Shown here: positions 16,755 to 25,225 of the stretch, one piece after another
Layout of the letters: each line of letters opens with the position of its first letter
Numbering within the stretch: the first letter of the stretch is position 1
DNA from: Leptofilum sp965223525
GTDB lineage: Bacteria; Chloroflexota; Anaerolineae; Promineifilales; Promineifilaceae
DNA length: 64,000 bases
Assembly (NCBI RefSeq): GCF_965223525.1
Contig: NZ_OZ245005.1
Location: 744,001 to 808,000 of the forward strand
Direction: 5' to 3'
Program-made: the position numbers and the translations under genes
The notes under the pieces: generated by a model
The model's database searches: none
Told to the model about the DNA's origin: nothing
What the model saw: only the letters and a program-made list of their open reading frames with translations

Positions 16755-18071
16755 GTGAAAAGAACAACTTACCTGCTAACAATCCTGACCCTTCTTGGCC
16801 TGCTTTTGGTCGCCTGTGGCAGCGCAACCACCACCAACTCAGATAGCGATACGGCCGTTGTCACCGACGACGACGGCATCCTCAACACCTCAGCCCAAAC
16901 GAGCGTGGTGGAAGATGAAGATGAAGTGGCGCAGGATACGGCCGTTGCTGGCGACATCGTAACCACCCAAACCTACATCAACCTGTACAACCAGCTCAAC
17001 CCATCCGTTGTCAACATCCAGGTATTGGCCGAAGGGATCCCCATTGATCTCAGCCAATTTGAAATTGACATCATCCCCGACCCAGACAACCCCAATGATG
17101 GGCCACTGGAAATACCCGACGACTTTCATCAGGAATTAGGCGAACGGCCACAAGAAATACAGGGCTCTGGCTTCGTCTACGACACGCAAGGGCACATCAT
17201 CACCAATAACCACGTCGTGGCCAATGCCATTCGCGTCACCGTCGTCTTCTCAGACGACACCGAAGCGGAAGCCGAAATCATCGGTACAGACCCCGGCTCC
17301 GACCTAGCCGTCCTTAAAGTTGATGTTGATCCGGATCGTCTACATCCCGTAACCATGGGTGACTCAGACAGCTTGCAGGTGGGGCAACTGGTAGCCGCCA
17401 TTGGCAATCCGTTTGACTTGGCTGGCTCCATGTCCACTGGCATTATCTCCGGGCTTGGTCGCTCGCTGCCCAGCGAGGCACGCGCCCCCAACGGTGGCGT
17501 CTTTACCATCCCCGAAATTATCCAAACAGACACCGCCATAAATCCTGGCAACTCTGGCGGCCCACTGCTCAACCTCAGCGGCGAAGTAATCGGCGTCAAC
17601 ACGGCCATTCAAACCAACGGCTTCATTGGCACAACGCCCAGTTTCGGCGGCATTAGCTACGTTGTGCCGTCTAACATCGTCACCCAGGTTGTGCCTCAGC
17701 TCATTGAAACTGGTGAAATCGCCTATCCCTGGCTGGGTATTTCTGGCACGACTCTGGATGATGATTTAGCGCGCGCCATGGATTTGCCCGTAGAGCAAAA
17801 TGGCGTCCTTATTTTCCAAGTGCTCGAAGGCAGCCCAGCTGATGAGGCCGGTTTGCGCGGAAGCGAAGAACCAATCCAGATCAATGGCTTCAACACCGTC
17901 ATCGGGGGCGATGTCATCACCAAAATGAATGATGAAACCATCAACGATTTTGATGATCTGTTAACCTACATCGTGCGGCGCACCAGCGTTGGGCAAACCG
18001 TCACGCTGGAAATCATCCGCGACGGTGAACCGCTAACCGTTGAGGTTACCCTCCAGGCACGGCCAGAGTAA
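16755..18071 (+). CDS. HtrA/DegP-family lipoprotein serine protease
   Basis: Extracytoplasmic trypsin-fold quality-control protease. From the GTG at 16755, with GGAGG nine bases upstream, the 438-residue chain has a lipoprotein signal with the lipobox LVAC ending at Cys21. An acidic, Asp/Thr-rich linker follows (about 22-70). The protease domain has His153 in ITNNHVVANA, Asp183 in DPGSDLAVLKV and Ser267 in INPGNSGGPLLN, so the triad is intact. A single PDZ domain occupies about 325-438 (WLGISG, GVLIFQVLEGSPADEAGLRG). One PDZ rather than two suggests a DegS/HtrA-like role. An upstream in-frame TTG at 16740 would lie in the ribosome site and is rejected. Transcribed divergently from the PH-like gene. 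Two ACGGCCGT copies sit in the linker. Confidence 0.93.
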   Translation: MKRTTYLLTILTLLGLLLVACGSATTTNSDSDTAVVTDDDGILNTSAQTSVVEDEDEVAQDTAVAGDIVTTQTYINLYNQLNPSVVNIQVLAEGIPIDLSQFEIDIIPDPDNPNDGPLEIPDDFHQELGERPQEIQGSGFVYDTQGHIITNNHVVANAIRVTVVFSDDTEAEAEIIGTDPGSDLAVLKVDVDPDRLHPVTMGDSDSLQVGQLVAAIGNPFDLAGSMSTGIISGLGRSLPSEARAPNGGVFTIPEIIQTDTAINPGNSGGPLLNLSGEVIGVNTAIQTNGFIGTTPSFGGISYVVPSNIVTQVVPQLIETGEIAYPWLGISGTTLDDDLARAMDLPVEQNGVLIFQVLEGSPADEAGLRGSEEPIQINGFNTVIGGDVITKMNDETINDFDDLLTYIVRRTSVGQTVTLEIIRDGEPLTVEVTLQARPE

Positions 18072-18184
18072 GAAAGGGTTCGAGTTTGCAAGTAGCAAGT
18101 GCTGTTACAGGCACAGTTGCATACCTGCAAACTTGCTTCCTTCATGCTAAAATTTAACCAAGACCACGCAACGAGGTTATTCCC

Positions 18185-19003
18185 GTGATTATTGATGTCA
18201 ATGAAGAAACTTTTATTCAGGATGTATTGGAGCAGTCTGAAGAGCTACCGGTGATTGTAGATTTTTGGGCACCCTGGTGTGGCCCTTGCCGCATGTTAAG
18301 CCCCATTTTAGAACGTCTGGCCGAAGACCCTAGCCTCAATTTTATATTAGCAAAAGTGAATGTGGACAACAACCCGAATCTGTCTATGCAGTACCGCGTA
18401 CAAAGCATTCCGGCCGTTCTTGCCTTTGTTGATGGCGAGATAGCTGATGACTTTATTGGCGTGCAGCCAGAGCCAAAAATTCGCCAATTTATTCAGCAAC
18501 TCATTCCCAGTGAGTTAGACGAAGCGTTGAGCGATGTTCAGAGCCTGTTGGGAACCCGTCACTGGGTAAAGGCGGAGCAAGCCTTGCGCGATCTCATTGA
18601 AGAACATCCAAAGCGACCCGATGTGGCCTTAAACTTGGCCAAGACGTTGTTGGCGCAGGGCGAAGGTTGTGAGGCGCGCGGTTACTTAAAAACGGTCAAA
18701 GACGGGCAGGCTCTCATCGAAGCAGAAAAATTGCTGCCATTAGCCAATTATCTCTGCCTAGTGGCCGAAGATTTAACTGACGAGCCAGAACTGCCTGAAC
18801 TGGAAATTCAGTATCGTCAGGCGGCGCGGCTCATTAGTCGGGGTAATTTGGCGGCAGCGATGGACGGTCTACTGGACGTGCTGCGCCAGGACAAACGGTA
18901 TGGTGAGGCACGACAGGTGATGCTCGCCATGTTTGCGCTGTTGGGTGACGACGATGATCTGACACAAGCCTATCGTACTGAGTTGGCAACTGTATTGTTT
19001 TAA
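18185..19003 (+). CDS. Thioredoxin-TPR protein, CnoX/YbbN-like
   Basis: A 272-residue cytoplasmic protein. Residues 1-105 are a thioredoxin domain with the redox motif WCGPC (Cys32, Cys35) and the cis-Pro loop VQSIPAVLAF. Residues about 110-272 are TPR-like helical repeats (HWVKAEQALRDLIEEHPKRPDVALNLAKTLL, ARLISRGNLAAAMDGLLDVLRQD). This architecture is that of CnoX (YbbN), a chaperone/holdase that hands clients to GroEL and DnaK. Unlike E. coli YbbN, the CxxC is complete, so oxidoreductase activity is plausible. The GTG at 18185 is the first plausible start, in a GAGGTTATTCCC context. A strong intrinsic terminator follows at 19035. Confidence 0.9.
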   Translation: MIIDVNEETFIQDVLEQSEELPVIVDFWAPWCGPCRMLSPILERLAEDPSLNFILAKVNVDNNPNLSMQYRVQSIPAVLAFVDGEIADDFIGVQPEPKIRQFIQQLIPSELDEALSDVQSLLGTRHWVKAEQALRDLIEEHPKRPDVALNLAKTLLAQGEGCEARGYLKTVKDGQALIEAEKLLPLANYLCLVAEDLTDEPELPELEIQYRQAARLISRGNLAAAMDGLLDVLRQDKRYGEARQVMLAMFALLGDDDDLTQAYRTELATVLF

Positions 19004-19034
19004 CTTTTTTACCGCTGCGGTGAAAATTTTTCCT

Positions 19035-19069
19035 ACGCCCGATGAGCTATGTCGGGCGTTTTGTTTTTT
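19035..19069 (+). terminator. Rho-independent terminator after the thioredoxin-TPR gene
   Basis: ACGCCCGA (19035-19042) pairs perfectly with TCGGGCGT (19052-19059) across a nine-base loop and is followed by TTTGTTTTTT. The next gene starts at once after the T-run (ATG at 19070), so it must be read from read-through or a promoter inside the upstream gene. Confidence 0.9.
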
Positions 19070-20014
19070 ATGATTGTTTCGTCAAAGGTTACGGCCGTAT
19101 TCCACCGAAAACCCTTGCTAGATTACCTAGCAGGTCGCTTCACATACCAAACGCTGGAGACGTGGCAGGCACGAATTGAAGCTGGGAATGTAACCTGCAA
19201 CGGCCGTATCGCCACCCCACAGCAAATTGTACGCCAGGGGGACGTGGTCGCTTGCAATTTACCCGATCCGCCCATGCCAGACGTTAACCTGGATTACCAC
19301 ATTGTGCATGAAGACGATTGGCTATTGGCTGTCAACAAACCGGGGAATTTGAAGGTTCATGGACACGGCCGTTTCATCAAAGCCAATCTCATTTACCACC
19401 TACGCCACAATCACACACCGCCCTACCCGAAAGCCACGCTCATCAATCGGCTGGATCGGGACACTTCTGGCATTGTGCTGCTGGCGCGGGACGCTGACAC
19501 GCTGCGCGCCGTGCAAACCCAGTTTGCCGAGCACACCGTGCAAAAAACGTACCTGGCCGTCGTTCAGGGCATTCCAGCCTGGCAATCGCGCACAATCAAC
19601 CTACCAATTGGTCGCTTGCCCAGTGCCGAGGGGGTTTACCGCTTTGGGATTACAGAAGAAGGTAGAGTGGCGCAAACAACGGTGGAATTGGTACGGCCGT
19701 TTCCCCCAAATCACGCCCTCGTCCGCCTAACACCCAAAACAGGGCGCACCCACCAACTGCGCGTGCATCTGGCCACGTTGGGGCATCCCATCGTCGGCGA
19801 CCGCCTGTACACAATGAACGACGCGGATTATTTGGCCTGGTGTGAAGACAAAAGTAGCGACGGCACCCCTCTGCCTCGCCACGCTTTGCACTGCGCTCAG
19901 ACGACGATTTGGCATCCGCACTGGGAACGGCCGTTCACCTTCAGCGCCCCCCTCGCCCCAGACATCCATACCTTTTTGCACGCTTTAGACCCCAGCTTTG
20001 CCGATGTCCTCTGA
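19070..20014 (+). CDS. RluA-family 23S rRNA/tRNA pseudouridine synthase
   Basis: Isomerises uridine to pseudouridine in structured RNA. N-terminal residues about 10-65 form an S4-like RNA-binding region (LLDYLAGRFTYQTLETWQARIEAGNVTCNGR). The catalytic domain follows with INRLDRDTSGIVLLARD, where the Asp after Arg-Leu is the invariant catalytic residue, and TGRTHQLRVHLATLGHPIVGD near the end. The ATG at 19070 gives a start suited to the S4 region; an in-frame upstream codon lies inside the terminator and is rejected. The RluA/C/D subtype and target base cannot be assigned. The 3' end overlaps the next gene by 11 bases. Five ACGGCCGT copies lie within. Confidence 0.9.
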   Translation: MIVSSKVTAVFHRKPLLDYLAGRFTYQTLETWQARIEAGNVTCNGRIATPQQIVRQGDVVACNLPDPPMPDVNLDYHIVHEDDWLLAVNKPGNLKVHGHGRFIKANLIYHLRHNHTPPYPKATLINRLDRDTSGIVLLARDADTLRAVQTQFAEHTVQKTYLAVVQGIPAWQSRTINLPIGRLPSAEGVYRFGITEEGRVAQTTVELVRPFPPNHALVRLTPKTGRTHQLRVHLATLGHPIVGDRLYTMNDADYLAWCEDKSSDGTPLPRHALHCAQTTIWHPHWERPFTFSAPLAPDIHTFLHALDPSFADVL

Positions 20015-20630
20015 ATTTGCCCCCGTTTACTGGCTTGGCGGCTCCCCCTGTGCCGGCAAAAGCAGCATCGCCCAGCAACTGGCAACGCAATTTGGCCTGC
20101 ACCTCTACCATTGCGACACGGCATTTGAGCAACATCTTAAGCGAGTTACGGCCGAATCTACGCCAACCATCCATCATCTGCATCATCTTTCATGCGATGA
20201 GCTGTGGCTGCGCCCCATAGCTGAGCAGCTACGCACCGAAATTGCTTATCATGAAGAGCAGTTTCAACTGTTTTTGTCCGATTTGCGCCAGCTACCAGCC
20301 AAGCCCAAAATTTTGGTTGAAGGGGCTGCGTTGATGCCAACCGCCGTATTCCCCCACTTGAGCCGTCCCAACCGGGCAGTCTGGCTGGTGCCAACCGCCA
20401 ACTTTCAGCGACATCATTATGCCCAACGCCCCTGGATTCATAATGTGCTGCAAGATTGCAGTCAGCCAGCCCAAGCGTTTGAAAATTGGATGCAGCGGGA
20501 TATTGCCTATGCGAAGTGGGTGCGGCAAGAAACGGCCGTTCGCAACCTTAATTGCCTTGTTGTGGATGGCTCGCACTCAATCGAAGAAAATTGCCAGCGC
20601 GTTGCTCGCTTGCTCCAGCTTATCAGCTAA
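20004..20630 (+). CDS. P-loop nucleotide kinase-like protein
   Basis: A 208-residue protein opening with a Walker A loop, WLGGSPCAGKSSIAQQLA (residues about 10-27), followed by LYHCDTAFEQHL. This resembles small-molecule kinases such as shikimate, gluconate or nucleoside kinases in the placement of an acidic residue after the second strand. ILVEGAALMP is a plausible Walker B-like strand. Paired basic residues in the last third (QRHHYAQRPW, MQRDIAYAKWVRQE) could form a lid. I do not recognise the substrate. The ATG at 20004 overlaps rluA's end, and the 3' end overlaps the convergent oxidoreductase by four bases. Confidence 0.75.
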   Translation: MSSEFAPVYWLGGSPCAGKSSIAQQLATQFGLHLYHCDTAFEQHLKRVTAESTPTIHHLHHLSCDELWLRPIAEQLRTEIAYHEEQFQLFLSDLRQLPAKPKILVEGAALMPTAVFPHLSRPNRAVWLVPTANFQRHHYAQRPWIHNVLQDCSQPAQAFENWMQRDIAYAKWVRQETAVRNLNCLVVDGSHSIEENCQRVARLLQLIS

Positions 20631-22708
20631 TCCAGGCGGCGCAGCCAAACGCGGCTGCTGTGGAAGGTGGATTGTCCGGCCATGTCGCCTAGCGCGTCGG
20701 AGGTGAGCCAGTTGATGTTACGGCCGTTTCCCCACTTGCTCCACCTGCCCTTGGACGAAGCCACCACGCCGCGCCGCACTCTGTCTGTCACTTTGGCCTG
20801 TAAATCACACCAGCCGCGGCTGTTTTCCAAGCGCACCAAATCACCGGTCTGAATGTTTTGCCTGGCGGCATCATCCGGGTGGATTTCGACAAACGGCTTC
20901 CCCTCTCGTGCTAGCAAATCCGGCTGGTTAGCAAAGGTACTGGTGGTGAAGTGGTGCGATGCTGGCGAAATGAGGGTGAGGGCTTGGTCGGATGGGAAAC
21001 GGCCGTTCAACTTCGTCCCATCCCGCCCACCAGAATCCGCTACCTCACGCCAGTGCGGCAGCGGATCAAGTCCCATGTCGGCCATCGTTTGCGAGTACAG
21101 TTCCACTTTGCCGCTGGGGGTGGGGAAACGGCCGTCGGCAAATGGTACGTCTGGTTCAATGGTGAGAGGCATCGTGCCTGCTTGCTTGAGTTTTTCTAGC
21201 GTAATACCAGCCAAAACAGGATTGTTAGCGGCCGTTGTCGAAAGCACCTCCGCCAACACCTCATCGGCAGACTGGTGCAGCCACGGCTCATCAAAGCCCA
21301 TTTCTTGCGCCAAAGCGCACATCACATCCCAATTGCTCTTGCTCTCGCCCAGCGGCGGAATGGCGGGTTGATTGTACGTCAGGTAGGTGTGGCCGTACCC
21401 TTTGTGTAGATCAACATGCTCCAATTGGCTCGTGGCTGGCAAAACGATGTCGGCTAAATCGGCCGTATCGGTCATAAACAGTTCATGTACCACTGTAAAC
21501 AAATCTTCTCGCTGCATCCCCGCGGCGACGCGCCCGGCGTTGGGCGCAATGGCCGCCGGATTGGAACCATACACAAACAGCGATTGAATGGGCGGGTCGC
21601 TCACCTCACCCAGCAGCGCGGCCCCCAACCGATTCATGTTTACGCTGCGTCCCGGCGGCGGGCATTCAGAACCTTTGCCAACCGCTTCGCTATCCCACTG
21701 CAAATAGCCGCTGGTGCTGTAGGCCAAGCCGCCTCCGCGACGGCCGTATTGCCCCATAATCGCTGGCAAAGCACAAATGGCCCGAACCGTTTGCCCCCCG
21801 TTGAAATTGCGCTGCAAGCCATCGGCAATCTTGATGAGTGCAGGTGTGGCTTCTGCATACAGCCTGGCCAGGCGCGTAATCTCCTCAACAGGCAAACCAG
21901 TGATGGCCGCGACACGCACCGAAGGATACTCTTCCAATCGCGCCTTGAACGCAGACCAGCCAACGCTATTTGCCGCCAGCCACGCCTCATCCTGCAAACC
22001 AAGCTGCACCAGATGGTTGGCAATGCCCAAGGCCAACGCCCCATCGCTGCCCGGTTTGGGCGCAATATACCAATTCGCCAGCTTGGCGGTGCGCGTTCGG
22101 CGCGGGTCTATGACGATGACCTGCGTGCCATTTTTACGCGCCCGCAGTAAATGCGGCATAAAGTGTGGGGCGGTGCTCACCGGATTATGCCCCCAAATGA
22201 TGACCAGCTTGCTGTGCTGCACGTCTTCGTACTTCTGGCTGCGGCGGCTGCCCAGCGTGGCTTCCACGGCAAATTCAGCCGCTGCGCCGCAAATGGTGCG
22301 TTCTAGCTGGCTAGCCCCAAGTCGATTCCAGAAACGGCCGTTCACTACCCCCATTTGCAGCAAGCCCAGCGTCCCGCTGTAGCTGTACGGCAAAATTGCC
22401 TCCGCACCGTGCTCACTGATGATGTCTCGCCAGCGGTTGCCAATGTCACTAATCGCCGCCTCCCAACTGATGCGTTCCCACTGGCCGCTGCCCTTTGGCC
22501 CCACGCGCCGCAGCGGGTGCGTGAGGCGGTCTGGATGATAAACGTGGTCTAGATACGGCCGTACCTTCGCACACAACCAGCCCTGGGTGATGGGATGGTC
22601 TGGGTCGCCGTAGAATTTGATGGGACGGCCGTTTTCTACCTCCGTCACAAAACCACAGGTATCTGGACAATCATGCGGGCACGCCCCCCTTATAGATTGG
22701 ACTATCAT
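20627..22708 (-). CDS. Molybdopterin-dependent oxidoreductase, DMSO reductase superfamily
   Basis: A 693-residue catalytic subunit. The N-terminal [4Fe-4S] site is Cys10, Cys14, Cys18 and Cys46 (RGACPHDCPDTCG ... WLCAKVR). Then come the bis-MGD domains: IIWGHNPVSTAPHFMPHLL, VIVIDPRRTRTAKLAN, FVYGSNPAAIAPN, VVHELFMTDTADLADIVLP, and a C-terminal domain with SPASHHFTTSTFANQPDL and VEIHPDDAARQNIQTGDLVRLEN. Cys140 in LERTICGAAAE is at the usual Mo-ligand position. There is no twin-arginine signal, so the enzyme looks cytoplasmic, and no FeS or membrane subunit gene adjoins it. Formate dehydrogenase-like or an orphan reductase are both possible. About seven ACGGCCGT copies lie inside. Confidence 0.88.
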   Translation of the reverse strand: MIVQSIRGACPHDCPDTCGFVTEVENGRPIKFYGDPDHPITQGWLCAKVRPYLDHVYHPDRLTHPLRRVGPKGSGQWERISWEAAISDIGNRWRDIISEHGAEAILPYSYSGTLGLLQMGVVNGRFWNRLGASQLERTICGAAAEFAVEATLGSRRSQKYEDVQHSKLVIIWGHNPVSTAPHFMPHLLRARKNGTQVIVIDPRRTRTAKLANWYIAPKPGSDGALALGIANHLVQLGLQDEAWLAANSVGWSAFKARLEEYPSVRVAAITGLPVEEITRLARLYAEATPALIKIADGLQRNFNGGQTVRAICALPAIMGQYGRRGGGLAYSTSGYLQWDSEAVGKGSECPPPGRSVNMNRLGAALLGEVSDPPIQSLFVYGSNPAAIAPNAGRVAAGMQREDLFTVVHELFMTDTADLADIVLPATSQLEHVDLHKGYGHTYLTYNQPAIPPLGESKSNWDVMCALAQEMGFDEPWLHQSADEVLAEVLSTTAANNPVLAGITLEKLKQAGTMPLTIEPDVPFADGRFPTPSGKVELYSQTMADMGLDPLPHWREVADSGGRDGTKLNGRFPSDQALTLISPASHHFTTSTFANQPDLLAREGKPFVEIHPDDAARQNIQTGDLVRLENSRGWCDLQAKVTDRVRRGVVASSKGRWSKWGNGRNINWLTSDALGDMAGQSTFHSSRVWLRRLD

Positions 22709-22837
22709 TGTTAGCCTCTGAAATAATCTCTTGAAACTAAATGTAAAAGATAAAGAACTCTGAAAATTCTCGTTTGTCTCTCAATGTAACCCCACTTACA
22801 ATAACTGTCCATAATTCACTTCACAGGAATATTGCCA

Positions 22838-24278
22838 ATGGATACTAAAACTCCGGAAAACTTAGTGTTTAATCAAGATGAAATTCAAAAATTGAACGAA
22901 AAAATATATACCCTTCCCTCCATTTACGCATTGGGCTTCAATACTTATTCAAAGAAAGAAGTGGAAAAAAAGGGTAAATGAACTCAATAACAAAAGAGAC
23001 AAATTAAACCCTACTCAAGTCGAAGAAGCCCTCAAAAGGACAATTCGTGCGGCGGCTATTGATACAGGGGCTATCGAAGGACTTTATGAAGTTGATCGTG
23101 GTTTCACGATTACTGTTGCACTGCAAGCTGCAACTTGGCAAATTGAGGCTGACAACAGAAATAAAAATATTAGAAGGTTTTTCAAAGCACAATCTCAAGC
23201 CTACGAATTAGTATTGGATGCTGTCACAGATAAAACACCTGTCAGTGAAGCATGGATTAGAGTGCTTCATGAGAATCTGTGTGAGCCGCAAGAAACCTAT
23301 CAAGTCATTACGCCGGTTGGTAAACAAGAGCAGCCTTTCCCAAAAGGCGAGTATAAGAAATATCCTAATCACGTAGTACGGCAAGACGGTTCAATTTTCG
23401 CTTATGCTCCAGTTGATAAAACTGCCGATGAAATGAAAAGATTGGTCGACGAATTACGCACAGAAGAGTTCATTAACTCTCATCCTGTTTTGCAGGCTGC
23501 TTATGCACATTACGCCTTTGTGCGAATACACCCCTTCGCCGATGGAAATGGTAGAGTCGCCAGAGCGTTTGCTTCACTTTATCTATTTCAAGGTGCTAGG
23601 ATTCCCCTAGTGATATTTGCTGACCAACGAGAAGAATATTTTCGAGCATTAGATCAGGCAGATGGAGGAGGATATAAAGTCTTTGTAGAGTTTATTTCAT
23701 CATGTGCAATTGAAACAATCAAGATTCAAATCGAGTTTTTAAAATCAACATCAAACCCACCCTTAGACGAAACAGTGCAGAAGTTAACTAAACTTTTTGT
23801 TACTGACACAGGTTTTCGTTATCACGAGCTTGATGACAAAGCCTATCAAATAACTAATTTAGCTGAAAATGAATTAAAAAGACAAATAGCAGCGCTTGAT
23901 CTCCCTAATGAAATATCTATCCAAGTATCTCAATCACTCGCAAAGTACGATAACCACGGTGCTTATCGTCCACCTATCAAGAATCAGGGAAGAAACCTAA
24001 GTATAGCCGCAACCTCTCAACCTCCAGCAAACGCAAAAATTAATGTCACTTTTCAGGTCTATATATCAAAAGGTGATGTAAATGCTGGAGAATTATTGCT
24101 GAGGGCTATCAAACTTGAAGACCAAAACCTAAATGCTCACTCCAAGAATGTCGAATCAAACTTGAAACAGGCTATAGAAATTCAATTGACACTTTGGGCA
24201 CAAGGAGTTATTGCAAACGTCCTAAAAAGATTAGAAGAAAAAGCTAGTGAATCACTCAACCAATCTGGATATATATAA
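22838..24278 (+). pseudogene. Fic-domain AMPylase-like protein interrupted by a frameshift
   Basis: The ATG at 22838 (AGGAA ten bases upstream) opens 47 codons ending at TGA 22978-22980. In another frame the protein continues as RVNELNNKRDKLNPTQVEEA and runs to 24278. Removing one A from the A7 run at 22965-22971 restores one reading frame of about 480 residues. The Fic core motif HPFADGNGRVARAF is intact. An N-terminal inhibitory-helix motif, TGAIEGLY, fits the (S/T)xxxE(G/N) type that blocks ATP, so a restored protein would be a self-inhibited Fic enzyme transferring AMP to target hydroxyls. A winged-helix-like C-terminal region may follow. The locus is AT-rich and holds no ACGGCCGT over 1.7 kb, suggesting recent acquisition. 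The indel may be real, phase-variable or an assembly error. Confidence 0.82.
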
Positions 24279-24306
24279 TTTATATCCTAATGCTAAAAGT
24301 ATCCTC

Positions 24307-25128
24307 TCACTTTATAGAATTTGGTCGGGGGAATGTATGTTGATGAACGATTGTCTGGTCAGGCAAAAGATGGATGAAATTGAAACCGGGTAGGTAGTCA
24401 CGATCTTCGCGAACGGCCGTATCATTGGGCCAGGCAGCAAATTGAGAGAATAAGCTGGGAACGGCCGTATACAAAATGCCATCTCGCACTGTCTGCATAG
24501 ATTGGTGAACGTGTCCATAAAACACCCCGCGCAGCCGCTCTTTGGCCGGAAGCAACGCCTGGTGCAACTGCTCCCCATTGATCACCAACATGTACGCATC
24601 CATCCAGATTGAGTTCAGCGGCAGTACTGGGAAATGAAGAAAAACGGCCAACGGTGGCCCATCGGGAGTGGCTTCTGCCCGGACTATTTCCATCTGCGCC
24701 TCAGACAGCACCCCATGCGGATCAATTTCATCCGGGCCGCGCGCGTCCAGCACCAAAAAGCGGTATCCCTTCACATCAAATGTGTACGCCAATGTATCTA
24801 AATTGACAGAAAAATCTTGGCGCGACCCCAGTTTAAGGTACTGTTGAATGAGCCGTGCGCGATCATGATTGCCTGTGGCAAAATAAACAGGCATCTTCAA
24901 TTGCCCAAAAATCTTAGCTGCCCGCTCATACGAACCCACATCCGGGTCAGTGACCACATCCCCCGTGTGAATCACAAAATCAGGCGTTGTCGGCAAGTTG
25001 TTTATAATTTCCACGGCGCGCTCGGCACACGGTTGTGAACGATACCCATGACGACTGTAAACGGCCGTAGGCCCGATGTGCGAGTCACTTATATGAACAA
25101 AATAAACAACCTCTGTTGGTTTTTGCAT
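24307..25128 (-). CDS. Calcineurin-like metallophosphoesterase, CpdA-like
   Basis: A 273-residue cytoplasmic phosphoesterase. The dimetal motifs are in order: FVHISDSHIGP (Asp and His), VIHTGDVVTDPD, ATGNHDRARL, LHFPVLPL and FYGHVHQSMQ. This set matches the class III cyclic-nucleotide phosphodiesterase/CpdA and related 3',5'-cAMP or phospholipid esterases; the substrate is not readable. The ATG at 25128 is preferred because it places the first motif about ten residues in; the longer frame to 25164 adds a poorly conserved leader. Two ACGGCCGT copies lie near the C-terminus. It follows the nuo operon end by about 100 bases on the same strand, where nuoN would normally be. Confidence 0.88.
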   Translation of the reverse strand: MQKPTEVVYFVHISDSHIGPTAVYSRHGYRSQPCAERAVEIINNLPTTPDFVIHTGDVVTDPDVGSYERAAKIFGQLKMPVYFATGNHDRARLIQQYLKLGSRQDFSVNLDTLAYTFDVKGYRFLVLDARGPDEIDPHGVLSEAQMEIVRAEATPDGPPLAVFLHFPVLPLNSIWMDAYMLVINGEQLHQALLPAKERLRGVFYGHVHQSMQTVRDGILYTAVPSLFSQFAAWPNDTAVREDRDYLPGFNFIHLLPDQTIVHQHTFPRPNSIK

Positions 25129-25225
25129 ACAGTCCCAAAGAAGAAAAAGCGACGCTGAGTGCACCTATCGTACACAGCAGCGCCGCCTGCGTCAATGCTG
25201 AAATATTGACTGTTTCCCTAAAAGA

